From NCBI RefSeq assembly GCF_035825295.1, contig NZ_JAYMGI010000002.1, positions 6,896,001 through 6,960,000 on the forward strand: 64,000 nucleotides of DNA, written 5' to 3'. Of the stretch, positions 53,267 to 61,883 are shown in pieces. Numbering within the stretch: the first letter of the stretch is position 1; every line of letters begins with the position of its first letter. This DNA is from Actinacidiphila sp. DG2A-62. Its GTDB lineage: Bacteria > Actinomycetota > Actinomycetes > Streptomycetales > Streptomycetaceae. The position numbers and the translations under genes are program-made. Below the pieces are notes generated by a model, which searched no databases, was not told where the DNA came from, and saw nothing but the letters and a program-made list of their open reading frames with translations.

Positions 53267-54364
53267 ATGAACGCAATGACGCGTCGGATCGCCGTCGGAA
53301 CGGTCGCCGTTTCGATCGCGCTCACCATGGCCGCGTGCGGCAAGGCTGGCGACAAGAAGGACTCGTCGAGCAGCGGCGGCGACAGCAAGAACAAGTCCAT
53401 CGGCCTGCTGCTGCCCGAGAACGCCACGACGCGGTACGAGAAGTTCGACAAGCCGCTCATCGAGGCCAAGATCAAGGAGCTGTGCTCCGACTGCACGGTC
53501 AGCTACGACAACGCCGGCGCTGACCCGGCCAAGCAGGCCCAGCAGGTCAACACCATGATCACCAAGGGCGTCAAGGTCCTGATCCTGGACGCGCAGGACT
53601 CGGTCGGCATCCAGTCCTCGGTCGAGGCCGCCGTCGCCAAGGGCATCAAGGTCGTCGCCTACGACCGCCTCGCGCAGGGCCCGATCTCGGCCTACGTCTC
53701 CTACGACAACGAGAAGATCGGCGAGCTGCAGGGCCAGTCGCTGCTCGACGCGATGGGCGCCGACGCCAAGCCGACCTCGAAGATCGTGATGATCGACGGC
53801 GACCCGGCCGACCCGAACGCCGCCATGTTCAAGGCTGGCGCGCACAAGGTCCTGGACGGCAAGGTCGACATCGCCTACGAGCAGACCGGCCTGTGGAAGG
53901 ACACCGTCGCCAACCAGAAGGTGACCGCGGCGATCACCCAGCTCGGCAAGGCGAACATCAAGGGCGTCTACTCGGCCAACGACGGCATGGCCGGCGGTAT
54001 CGCCACCGCCCTCAAGGGCGCCGGCATGCACGTGCCGCTGACCGGCCAGGACGCGGAGCTCGCGGGCATCCAGCGCATCCTCACCGACCAGCAGGCCGCG
54101 ACGATCTACAAGGCGTACAAGCCGGAGGCCGACGCCACCGCCGAGATCGCGGTCGACCTGCTGGAGGGCAAGGACTTCAAGTCCATCGCCGACACGACCG
54201 TCAAGTCCGGCTCCGGCCAGACCGTCCCGGCCCACCTGATCCCGGCCACGCCGGTCACCAAGGCCAACATCAAGGACACGGTCATCAAGGACAAGCTGTA
54301 CACCGTGGCCCAGATCTGCACCGCCGAGTTCCAGGCGGCCTGCAAGGCGGCCGGCATCCAGTAA
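53267..54364 (+). CDS. xylF: XylF-like sugar ABC transporter substrate-binding lipoprotein
   Basis: The 365-aa protein starts at ATG 53267, with AGGGAGG upstream. A lipoprotein signal (RRIAVGTVAVSIALTMAAC, lipidated Cys near residue 24) precedes a periplasmic-binding-protein-type-1 domain, with KSIGLLLPENATTRYEKFD, VLILDAQDSVGIQSSVE, YSANDGMAGGIATAL and GQDAELAGIQRILTDQQ. This is the xylose/ribose (CUT2) class. A hairpin follows before the ATPase gene. Xylose specificity is inferred from synteny with the S. coelicolor xylFGH locus. Confidence 0.87.
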   Translation: MNAMTRRIAVGTVAVSIALTMAACGKAGDKKDSSSSGGDSKNKSIGLLLPENATTRYEKFDKPLIEAKIKELCSDCTVSYDNAGADPAKQAQQVNTMITKGVKVLILDAQDSVGIQSSVEAAVAKGIKVVAYDRLAQGPISAYVSYDNEKIGELQGQSLLDAMGADAKPTSKIVMIDGDPADPNAAMFKAGAHKVLDGKVDIAYEQTGLWKDTVANQKVTAAITQLGKANIKGVYSANDGMAGGIATALKGAGMHVPLTGQDAELAGIQRILTDQQAATIYKAYKPEADATAEIAVDLLEGKDFKSIADTTVKSGSGQTVPAHLIPATPVTKANIKDTVIKDKLYTVAQICTAEFQAACKAAGIQ

Positions 54365-54392
54365 GGACCGGCCGAGGGACCGAGAAGCCTGT

Positions 54393-54441
54393 CCGGCGCC
54401 CCGCCTCAACCAACCACCCCGCTGCCGAGGCGGGGTGCCGG
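54393..54441 (+). terminator. Intercistronic hairpin after xylF-like gene
   Basis: A 15-bp stem with one mismatch (CCGGCGCCCCGCCTC / GAGGCGGGGTGCCGG) and a 19-nt loop lies 29 bp after the binding-protein stop. As in the ngc operon, it probably limits read-through or protects the binding-protein mRNA. Confidence 0.65.
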
Positions 54442-54619
54442 ACGGAAACGGTTCCGCAGCCGGTCGCGGGTAGCCTCGGGGAAACGTTGTCCTCGGGGCG
54501 CGGGCATACCCCTGGCCCGTAACCCGTTCGATTTGTCATCATGTGCTTTGCGCACTCCCTCCGCCGCTGTTCCAGCGCGCGGCATCCCCGCCGGTCAGGC
54601 GGCGAAGGAGATGGTTCAC

Positions 54620-55399
54620 GTGTCCGCTACGCCCGTGCTGGCGTTGCGCGGAGTCTCCAAGCGATTCGGTGCGGTCCAGGCCCTCACCGACGTCGAACTG
54701 GAGGTCCACCCCGGAGAAGTCGTCGCCCTGGTGGGTGACAACGGCGCCGGCAAGTCCACCCTGGTCAAGACGATCGCGGGAGTCCACCCCATCGACGACG
54801 GCGTCATCGAGTGGGAGGGCAAGCCGGTCAGCATCAACCGGCCGCAGGACGCCCAGGGACTCGGCATCGCCACCGTCTACCAGGACCTCGCCCTGTGCGA
54901 CAACCTGGACGTCGTCGGCAACCTCTACCTCGGCCGCGAGCTGCTGCGCTTCGGCAGCCTCGACGAGGTCACCATGGAACAGCGCGCCCGCGAGCTGCTG
55001 AACACCCTGTCGATCAGGATCCCCAGCGTGCGGATCCCGATCGCCAGCCTCTCCGGCGGCCAGCGGCAGGTCGTGGCGATCGCCCGCGCCCTCATCGGCG
55101 AGCCCAAGGTCGTCATCCTGGACGAGCCGACCGCCGCCCTCGGCGTCGAGCAGACCGCCCAGGTGCTCGACCTGGTCGAGCGGCTGCGCGAGCGCGGCCT
55201 CGGCGTCATCCTGATCAGCCACAACATGGCCGACGTGACGGCGGTCGCCGACACCGTCCACGTGCTGAGGCTGGGCCGCAACAACGGCGCCTTCCCGGTC
55301 AAGGACACCACGAACGAGCAGATCATCGCCGCGATCACCGGCGCCACGGACAACGCCGTGACCCGTCGGCAGGCGCGCAACGCGGAGGCGGCCAAGTGA
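54620..55399 (+). CDS. xylG: XylG-like sugar ABC transporter ATPase (single NBD)
   Basis: I chose GTG 54620 (259 aa), because GAAGGAG lies 9 nt upstream; an ATG at 54611 is too close to that site. It has Walker A GDNGAGKSTLVKTIAG, signature LSGGQRQVVAIARAL and Walker B VVILDEPTAALG. Unlike the duplicated RbsA/XylG proteins of E. coli, it has only one ATPase domain, as is common in actinobacteria. Its stop overlaps the GTG start of the permease gene (GTGA). Confidence 0.9.
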   Translation: MSATPVLALRGVSKRFGAVQALTDVELEVHPGEVVALVGDNGAGKSTLVKTIAGVHPIDDGVIEWEGKPVSINRPQDAQGLGIATVYQDLALCDNLDVVGNLYLGRELLRFGSLDEVTMEQRARELLNTLSIRIPSVRIPIASLSGGQRQVVAIARALIGEPKVVILDEPTAALGVEQTAQVLDLVERLRERGLGVILISHNMADVTAVADTVHVLRLGRNNGAFPVKDTTNEQIIAAITGATDNAVTRRQARNAEAAK

Positions 55400-56685
55400 G
55401 CAGCGACAAGACCACCCTGGACAAGAGCAGCGCGGAGGAGGTGCCGCCGCCGGCGGTCGCCGCCGTCGACCCGCGGCTGCTGGTCCGCGAAGAGGGCTTC
55501 AAGGGCTACATCACCGAGTTCAAGCGCAAGCTGAAGGGCGGCGAGCTGGGCTCCCTGCCCGTCATCGTCGCGCTGATCATCATCTGGGCCATCTTCCAGA
55601 GCAAGGACAGCCTGTTCCTCAGCTCGGCGAACATGGTCAACATCAGCTTCTTCATGGCCGGCACCGGCATGCTGGCCGTCGGCCTGGTGTTCGTGCTGCT
55701 GCTCGGCGAGATCGACCTGTCGGTGGCCTCGGTCAGCGGCCTGTCGTCGGCGCTGTTCGCGGTCTTCACCACCACCCACGGGATGAACCTGTGGCTGGCG
55801 GCGATCCTCACCGTGCTGATCGGCATCGGCATCGGCGCCGTGCACGGCTTCTTCTTCGCCAAGATCGGCGTCCCGGCGTTCGTCGTCACCCTGGCCGGCT
55901 TCCTCGGCTGGAACGGCCTGATGCTGTGGGTGCTCGGCGACACCGGCTCGCTGTCCATCCGCGACAAGGGCCTGCTGCACGTGCTGGGCCAGCGGTCCTT
56001 CTTCATGAACCAGGACATCGCCGGCGCGTACATCCTGGCCACCGTGGGCGTCGCCGCCCTGCTGGTCGGCTCCCTGGTCGAGCAGACCCGGCGCCGCAAG
56101 GCCGGCGTGCCGTTCCGGCCCACCAGCGAGATCCTGCTCCGGGTGGTCGCCCTCGCGGTGGTCGCCTACGTCGCCGCGTTCGTGCTGAACAAGAGCGCCG
56201 GCGTGCCCAACGCGCTGGTCATCTTCCTGGTCACGCTGGTGATCTGCGACTTCGTGCTGCGCCGCACCACCTTCGGCCGCAAGGTCTTCGCGGTCGGCGG
56301 CGGCATCGAGGCGGCCCGCCGCGCCGGTATCTCGGTGGCCGCGGTGCGCATCTCGGTCTTCGCCATCGCCGGCGGCTTCGCGGCCATCGGCGGTCTCTTC
56401 CTGGCCGCCCAGACCTACACCGCCACCCTCCAGGCGGGCAGCGGCAACCTGCTGATGCTGGCGATCGCCGCCGCGGTCATCGGCGGCACCAGCCTCTTCG
56501 GCGGCCGCGGCAACGTCTGGTCGGCGCTGCTCGGCATGCTGGTCATCCAGTCCATCCAGACCGGTCTGGACCTGCTCAACATGAACCAGTCGATCCAGTA
56601 CATGATCACCGGCGCGGTGCTGCTGGCCGCCGTGGTCATCGACTCGGTCTCCCGCCGCACCCAGCGCTCCTCCGGCCGCGTCTGA
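55396..56685 (+). CDS. xylH: XylH-like sugar ABC transporter permease
   Basis: The 429-aa protein starts at GTG 55396, overlapping the ATPase stop. A cytosolic N-terminus of ~55 residues leads to about ten hydrophobic helices of the RbsC/XylH family. Conserved segments include LLGEIDLSVASVSGLSSALF, IGVPAFVVTLAGFLGWNGL, FGRKVFAVGGGIEAARRAGI and AAVIGGTSLFGGRGNVWSALLG. It forms the channel of the CUT2-type importer. A strong terminator follows. Confidence 0.92.
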   Translation: MSSDKTTLDKSSAEEVPPPAVAAVDPRLLVREEGFKGYITEFKRKLKGGELGSLPVIVALIIIWAIFQSKDSLFLSSANMVNISFFMAGTGMLAVGLVFVLLLGEIDLSVASVSGLSSALFAVFTTTHGMNLWLAAILTVLIGIGIGAVHGFFFAKIGVPAFVVTLAGFLGWNGLMLWVLGDTGSLSIRDKGLLHVLGQRSFFMNQDIAGAYILATVGVAALLVGSLVEQTRRRKAGVPFRPTSEILLRVVALAVVAYVAAFVLNKSAGVPNALVIFLVTLVICDFVLRRTTFGRKVFAVGGGIEAARRAGISVAAVRISVFAIAGGFAAIGGLFLAAQTYTATLQAGSGNLLMLAIAAAVIGGTSLFGGRGNVWSALLGMLVIQSIQTGLDLLNMNQSIQYMITGAVLLAAVVIDSVSRRTQRSSGRV

Positions 56686-56771
56686 CGCGCGGCCGCACGC
56701 GGCCACCGGCGGACGGACACGCGGACACCCGCGCGTCCGTCCGCCCGGGAGTAAGGCAGCTCACGAAACCG

Positions 56772-56804
56772 CCGGGCGGCCCTGGACCCTCCAGGGCCGC
56801 CCGG
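56772..56804 (+). terminator. Terminator of xylFGH-like operon
   Basis: A perfect 15-bp stem (CCGGGCGGCCCTGGA / TCCAGGGCCGCCCGG) with a 3-nt loop is followed by CTGTTT, 87 bp after the permease stop. Confidence 0.88.
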
Positions 56805-56939
56805 CTGTTTCGCGCCGTCTAGACTGCTCTGATCGGCCGGACCGGCCGGTAACACGTACTGGCGCGAGGACGCACCGGCGGCGCGGCCGGCGGTACCCAC
56901 GCGCCGGGCCGCTGCACGCGACAGGCTAAGGAGGCACGG

Positions 56940-58967
56940 GTGGCACTGCTGACCCGTATCAACGGACCCCGCGACCTGGACCGGCTCGACAGCCAGCAGC
57001 TCGTCGAGCTGGCCGCCGAGATCCGCGCCTTCCTGGTCGACGCGGTGTCCAAGACCGGCGGCCACCTCGGGCCCAACCTGGGCGTGGTGGAGCTGACCAT
57101 CGCGCTGCACCGGGTCTTCCACTCCCCGGCCGACCGCATCCTGTTCGACACCGGCCACCAGGCCTACGTGCACAAGCTGCTGACCGGCCGCCAGGACTTC
57201 GCCCGGCTCAAGAGCAAGGGCGGCCTGTCCGGCTACCCCTCGCGCGCGGAGTCCGAGCACGACGTGATCGAGAACAGCCACGCCTCCACCGTGCTGGGCT
57301 GGGCCGACGGCCTGGCCAAGGCCAACGAACTGCTCGGCCGCCAGGACCGGGTCGCCGCGGTGATCGGCGACGGCGCGCTGACCGGAGGCATGGCCTGGGA
57401 GGCGCTGAACAACATCGCCGCCGCCAAGGACCGGCCGCTGGTCATCGTGGTCAACGACAACGAGTGGTCGTACTCCCCGACCATCGGCGGTCTGGCCAAC
57501 CACCTGGCCACCCTGCGCACCACCGACGGCTACGAGCAGTTCCTGGCCCGCACCCGGGACCTGCTGGAGCGCACCCCGCTGATCGGCCGGCCGCTCTACG
57601 AGACCCTGCACGGCGCCAAGAAGGGCCTGAAGGACTTCATCACCCCGCAGGGCATGTTCGAGGACCTGGGGCTGAAGTACGTCGGCCCGATCGACGGTCA
57701 CGACATCGAGGCCGTGGAGTCCGCGCTGCAGCGCGCCAAGCGCTTCAACGGCCCGGTCATCGTGCACTGCATCACCGAGAAGGGCCGCGGCTACACCCCC
57801 GCCGAGCGCGACGAGATCGACCGCTTCCACGGCATCGCGCCGATCCACCCCGACACCGGCCTGCCGCGGGCCGCCGCCGGCGCCGACTGGACCTCGGTGT
57901 TCGGCGACGAGATGCTCGAACTCGGCAAGGAGCGCCAGGACATCGTCGCCATCACCGCGGCGATGCTGCACCCGGTGGGCCTGACCAAGTTCGCCGAGGC
58001 GTTCCCCGAGCGGGTCTACGACGTCGGCATCGCCGAGCAGCACGCCGCGGTCTCCGCGGCGGGCCTGGCCACCGGCGGCCTGCACCCGGTCGTCGCGGTC
58101 TACGCGACGTTCCTGAACCGGGCCTTCGACCAGGTGCTGATGGACGTGGCGCTGCACGGCTGCGGCGTGACGTTCGTGCTGGACCGGGCCGGCGTCACCG
58201 GCAGCGACGGCGCCTCGCACAACGGCATGTGGGACATGTCGATCCTCCAGGTGGTGCCCTCCCTGCGGATCGCCGCGCCGCGCGACGCCGACCAGGTCCG
58301 CGCGCAGCTGCGCGAGGCCGTCGCGGTGGACGACGCGCCCACCGTGGTCCGCTACTCCAAGGGCGCGGTGGGCCCCGCGGTCCCGGCCGTCGGCCGCATC
58401 GGCGGCATGGACGTGCTGCGCGAGCCCTCGACCGGCCCCGGGCAGGACGGCGCGGACCGGCTCGGCACGGACGCCCACGGCACGGAGACTCCCGGCGCGG
58501 ACGTGAGCGCCGCGGACGCCGCCGCGCAGCCGGACGTGCTGCTGGTGTCGGTCGGCGCGCTGGCGCCGATGTGCCTGGAGGTCGCCGCGCTGCTGGACGC
58601 CCAGGGCATCACCTCCACGGTCGTCGACCCGCGCTGGGTCAAGCCCGTCGACCCCGAGCTGCCGGCGCTCGCCGCCCGGCACCGGCTGGTCGTCACCGTC
58701 GAGGACAACGGCCGGGTCGGCGGTGTCGGCTCGGCGATCGCGCAGGCGCTGCGGGACGCCGAGGTGGACGTGCCGCTGCGCGACTTCGGCATTCCGCAGC
58801 AGTTCCTCGCGCACGGCTCGCGCAAGGACGTGATGGCCGACATCGGCCTGACCGCGCCCGACATCGCCCGCCAGGTGACCGGCGTGGTCGCCACCATCGG
58901 CGGCCGGTTCGCCGACGAGGCGGCCGACGCCGAGCCCGCCCACGCGCCGGAGTCGGTCCAGGACTGA
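56940..58967 (+). CDS. dxs: 1-deoxy-D-xylulose-5-phosphate synthase
   Basis: The 675-aa protein starts at GTG 56940, with AAGGAGG upstream. Visible family features are the substrate/ThDP motifs SKTGGHLGPNLGVVELTIAL and GDGALTGGMAWEALNN, the transketolase core EQHAAVSAAGLATGGLHPV, and DRAGVTGSDGASHNGMWD. It condenses pyruvate and glyceraldehyde 3-phosphate to DXP, the first step of the MEP isoprenoid pathway. Residues ~485-530 are an Asp/Gly/Thr-rich insertion relative to shorter homologues, in a loop before the C-terminal domain. The gene stands alone between two terminators. Confidence 0.97.
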   Translation: MALLTRINGPRDLDRLDSQQLVELAAEIRAFLVDAVSKTGGHLGPNLGVVELTIALHRVFHSPADRILFDTGHQAYVHKLLTGRQDFARLKSKGGLSGYPSRAESEHDVIENSHASTVLGWADGLAKANELLGRQDRVAAVIGDGALTGGMAWEALNNIAAAKDRPLVIVVNDNEWSYSPTIGGLANHLATLRTTDGYEQFLARTRDLLERTPLIGRPLYETLHGAKKGLKDFITPQGMFEDLGLKYVGPIDGHDIEAVESALQRAKRFNGPVIVHCITEKGRGYTPAERDEIDRFHGIAPIHPDTGLPRAAAGADWTSVFGDEMLELGKERQDIVAITAAMLHPVGLTKFAEAFPERVYDVGIAEQHAAVSAAGLATGGLHPVVAVYATFLNRAFDQVLMDVALHGCGVTFVLDRAGVTGSDGASHNGMWDMSILQVVPSLRIAAPRDADQVRAQLREAVAVDDAPTVVRYSKGAVGPAVPAVGRIGGMDVLREPSTGPGQDGADRLGTDAHGTETPGADVSAADAAAQPDVLLVSVGALAPMCLEVAALLDAQGITSTVVDPRWVKPVDPELPALAARHRLVVTVEDNGRVGGVGSAIAQALRDAEVDVPLRDFGIPQQFLAHGSRKDVMADIGLTAPDIARQVTGVVATIGGRFADEAADAEPAHAPESVQD

Positions 58968-58971
58968 CCGC

Positions 58972-59021
58972 CCCGGTGGGGAGGGGGTCCACCCGCACGG
59001 GTGGACCCCCTCCCCACCGGG
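58972..59021 (+). terminator. dxs terminator, 23-bp stem
   Basis: A perfect 23-bp inverted repeat with a GCAC loop starts 4 nt after the dxs stop. It is the strongest hairpin in the window. Confidence 0.93.
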
Positions 59022-59122
59022 CGTACGTGTAGGCGCGCCTCGACGGGTCAGACGCACCTCCGCAGTGGAGTGATCCCTGCCGCCCCGGGCCCGGGGCGGC
59101 GGAACCACCGGGAGGTAGGCAG

Positions 59123-60748
59123 ATGGACAGCGCAGTGGGCAGGGGCACGGACTCCGGAGGCAGCGGCGGCGGGCCCGCCGGAGGGGCGCGCGGCGGCACC
59201 GCGGCGCCGCCGCGGGGGATGTTCCGCACCAAGACCGTCGAGCAGTCGATCGCGGACACCGAGGAGCCCGAGCACGGCCTGCGCAAGAGCCTGTCCGCGC
59301 TGGACCTGATCGTCTACGGGGTCGGCGTCATCGTCGGCACCGGCATCTTCGTGGTGACCGGCTCGGTGGCCAAGCAGTACGCCGGCCCGGCCACCGCGCT
59401 CGCCTTCGTCGCCGCCGCGGTGGTCTGCGGACTGGCCGGCCTGTGCTACGCCGAGTTCGCCTCGACCGTGCCGGTCGCCGGGTCCGCGTACACCTTCGGC
59501 TACGCCTCCATCGGCGAACTGCCGGCCTGGATCATCGGCTGGGACCTGGTGCTGGAGCTGGCGCTCGGCGCCGGCGTGGTGGCCGGCGGCTGGTCCGGCT
59601 ACGTGGCGAACCTGCTCTCGCACGTCGGCGTCGAGGTGCCGACCCGGCTCAGCCACAAGAGCGGCCACTTCGGCTTCGACATCCTCGCCGCGGCCCTCGT
59701 GCTGGTGCTGACCGGGATCGTGATGGCCGGGATGAAGCTGTCCGCGCGGGTCACCGGGCTGGTGGTGGCGGTCAAGGTCACCGTGGTGCTGATCGTGATC
59801 TTCGCCGGCCTCTTCTACGTCACCGGCAGCAACTACCACCCGTTCCTGCCGCCGTCCCAGCACAACACCGGCAGCGGCTCGCACCTGCACGCGCCGCTGG
59901 TGCAGGTGATGTTCGGCTTCACGCCCTCCTCCTTCGGCGTGATGGGCATCTTCTCCGCCGCCGCGGTGGTCTTCTTCGCCTTCATCGGCTTCGACATCGT
60001 GGCCACCGCCGCCGAGGAGACCAAGAACCCGCAGCGCGACATGCCCCGCGGCATCATCGGCTCCCTGGTGGTCTGCACCGTGCTCTACGTCGCGGTGTCG
60101 CTGGTCGTCACCGGCATGCAGAAGTACAGCGAGCTGGACACCACCGCGCCGCTGGCGACCGCCTTCAAGTCGGTCCACGCGCCGTTCTGGTCCGGGCTGA
60201 TCAGCTTCGGCGCGGCGGTCGGCCTGACCTCGGTGGTGATGATCCTGCTGCTCGGCCAGACCCGGGTGTTCTTCGCGATGAGCCGCGACGGGCTGCTGCC
60301 GCGCGCCTTCTCCCGGGTGCACCCGCGGTTCGGCACGCCGTACCGCACCACCGTGCTGCTGGGCGTCGTGGTGGCGCTGATCGCCGGCTTCTTCACGGTG
60401 GGGGAGCTGGAGGAGATGGTGAACATCGGCACGCTGTTCGCCTTCGTGGTGGTGGCGATCGGCGTGATCGTGCTGCGCCGCACCCGCCCCGAGCTGCCCC
60501 GGGCCTTCCGCGCGCCGTGGGTGCCGGTGCTCCCCGTGCTGTCGGTGGCCGCCTCGCTGTGGCTGATGATCAACCTCAGCGTGGAGACCTGGCTGCGCTT
60601 CGCCGGCTGGATGGCGGCCGGGTTCCTGGTCTACTTCGGCTACGGCCGCAGCCACAGCAGGCTGGGCCGCGGCGAGCTGGACCCGCGCCCGGACACCGGC
60701 CCGGCGTCGCCCTCACAGCCCCCGCGGCCGGGTCCGACGGCCGGCTGA
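59123..60748 (+). CDS. APC-family amino acid permease
   Basis: The 541-aa protein starts at ATG 59123, with GGGAGG 7 nt upstream. After a Gly-rich N-terminus and an amphipathic segment (TEEPEHGLRKSLSALDLIVYG), it shows about twelve transmembrane helices. The APC unwound-helix motif is VGVIVGTGIFVVTG, and the consensus AFIGFDIVATAAEETKNPQRDMP is typical of the cationic amino acid (YfnA/CAT) branch. It imports amino acids driven by the proton gradient; exact substrate unknown. It is monocistronic or co-transcribed with the next gene, 90 bp downstream. Confidence 0.9.
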   Translation: MDSAVGRGTDSGGSGGGPAGGARGGTAAPPRGMFRTKTVEQSIADTEEPEHGLRKSLSALDLIVYGVGVIVGTGIFVVTGSVAKQYAGPATALAFVAAAVVCGLAGLCYAEFASTVPVAGSAYTFGYASIGELPAWIIGWDLVLELALGAGVVAGGWSGYVANLLSHVGVEVPTRLSHKSGHFGFDILAAALVLVLTGIVMAGMKLSARVTGLVVAVKVTVVLIVIFAGLFYVTGSNYHPFLPPSQHNTGSGSHLHAPLVQVMFGFTPSSFGVMGIFSAAAVVFFAFIGFDIVATAAEETKNPQRDMPRGIIGSLVVCTVLYVAVSLVVTGMQKYSELDTTAPLATAFKSVHAPFWSGLISFGAAVGLTSVVMILLLGQTRVFFAMSRDGLLPRAFSRVHPRFGTPYRTTVLLGVVVALIAGFFTVGELEEMVNIGTLFAFVVVAIGVIVLRRTRPELPRAFRAPWVPVLPVLSVAASLWLMINLSVETWLRFAGWMAAGFLVYFGYGRSHSRLGRGELDPRPDTGPASPSQPPRPGPTAG

Positions 60749-60838
60749 GGAGCCCGCGGGGGCCCGGAATTCGGGGCCTGGGGCGCGCGATGGTAGAAAT
60801 GCGCGAGAGCAGTGCGGGATGATCGAGGTGGCGTAGTC

Positions 60839-61696
60839 ATGACGGAGTCCAAGGGACCCGAGCGGGCGGACCGTGCGACGGGCCCGGGCAAGAAGAAGCG
60901 CAGGGGCCCGCTGGAGCGGCTGCGGCCGTACGCCATCGGCATCGTCGCGATGGCCGTGGTCTTCGGCGGGTCCGCGCTGATCGGCGCCCATGTGCGCGCC
61001 ACCAAGGACGACAAGGTCAAGACGCCGAACAACGCCGCGGGCCCCGCCGTCGTGCCCACCGGGCCGAGCGACTCCGCCTCGCCCACCCCGACCCCGAGCG
61101 GCCCCAAGCTGGACCTGCCGGTGCACCCCTCGGTGCCGGTCACCGTGACCATCTACGAGGACCTGCGCGACCCCGCGTCCAAGGCGTTCGCCGACGAGTA
61201 CCAGCCGGTCCTGGACCAGCTGCTGACCACCGGTCAGGCACAGCTGCACTACCGGCTGGTCACCGCCTCGGACAAGAAGTACGGCGGCCACGGCTCCGAG
61301 GACGCCGCGGCGGCCGCCGCCTGCGCGCAGGACCAGGGCCGGTTCGTGAACTTCGTGGTGGCGCTGTTCAAGAACCAGCCGGACCCGACCAGCAGCAAGC
61401 TGTCCAGCCAGAAGTTCCTCAAGGACATGGCGCGCAGGGCCCACAAGATCAAGCCGGGCACCTTCGACCCCTGCCTGGAGCAGCGCGACCACATCGGCTG
61501 GGTGGAGAAGTCGCAGGCGCAGTACGCGTCCTCCGGCTACGGCGACGTGCCGGTGGTGCTGATCAACGGCAAGCAGGTCAAGGACGTGCAGGGCAAGCTG
61601 ACGCCGAGCAAGCTGCACAGCATGGTGCTGGCCGAGGCCAAGCGGGTCATCAAGATCGAGGCGACGCCTTCGCCGACCGACCCGATGAAGGGCTGA
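60839..61696 (+). CDS. DsbA-like thioredoxin-fold membrane protein without CxxC
   Basis: The 285-aa protein starts at ATG 60839, with GAGGTGG upstream. A Lys/Arg-rich cytosolic N-terminus is followed by one transmembrane helix (PYAIGIVAMAVVFGGSALIGA) and a Pro/Ser linker, placing the ~180-residue domain outside. The domain has the DsbA-type layout (VTVTIYEDLRDPASKAFADEY, GDVPVVLINGKQV). The active-site CxxC expected after the first strand is replaced by D-P-A-S. The two remaining Cys (in AACAQDQG and DPCLEQRD) are elsewhere. A redox-inactive, perhaps chaperone or scaffold, role is inferred. Confidence 0.82.
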   Translation: MTESKGPERADRATGPGKKKRRGPLERLRPYAIGIVAMAVVFGGSALIGAHVRATKDDKVKTPNNAAGPAVVPTGPSDSASPTPTPSGPKLDLPVHPSVPVTVTIYEDLRDPASKAFADEYQPVLDQLLTTGQAQLHYRLVTASDKKYGGHGSEDAAAAAACAQDQGRFVNFVVALFKNQPDPTSSKLSSQKFLKDMARRAHKIKPGTFDPCLEQRDHIGWVEKSQAQYASSGYGDVPVVLINGKQVKDVQGKLTPSKLHSMVLAEAKRVIKIEATPSPTDPMKG

Positions 61697-61883
61697 CGCC
61701 CGGGGCGGTGAAGGGCCGACGGCCGGCGCGGTGAAGGGCGGACGGCCGCCGCGCCGCCTCCCGGAGCGGGCTTCTCGTGTGCCGGGCCCGGTGTCATGTC
61801 ACCCGATGTGGTCTGAGTGGTCACATTTTTGACAAAACCGGGTAATACGGACATGTGACACCCGATCACGAGGAGTGGTGCGC

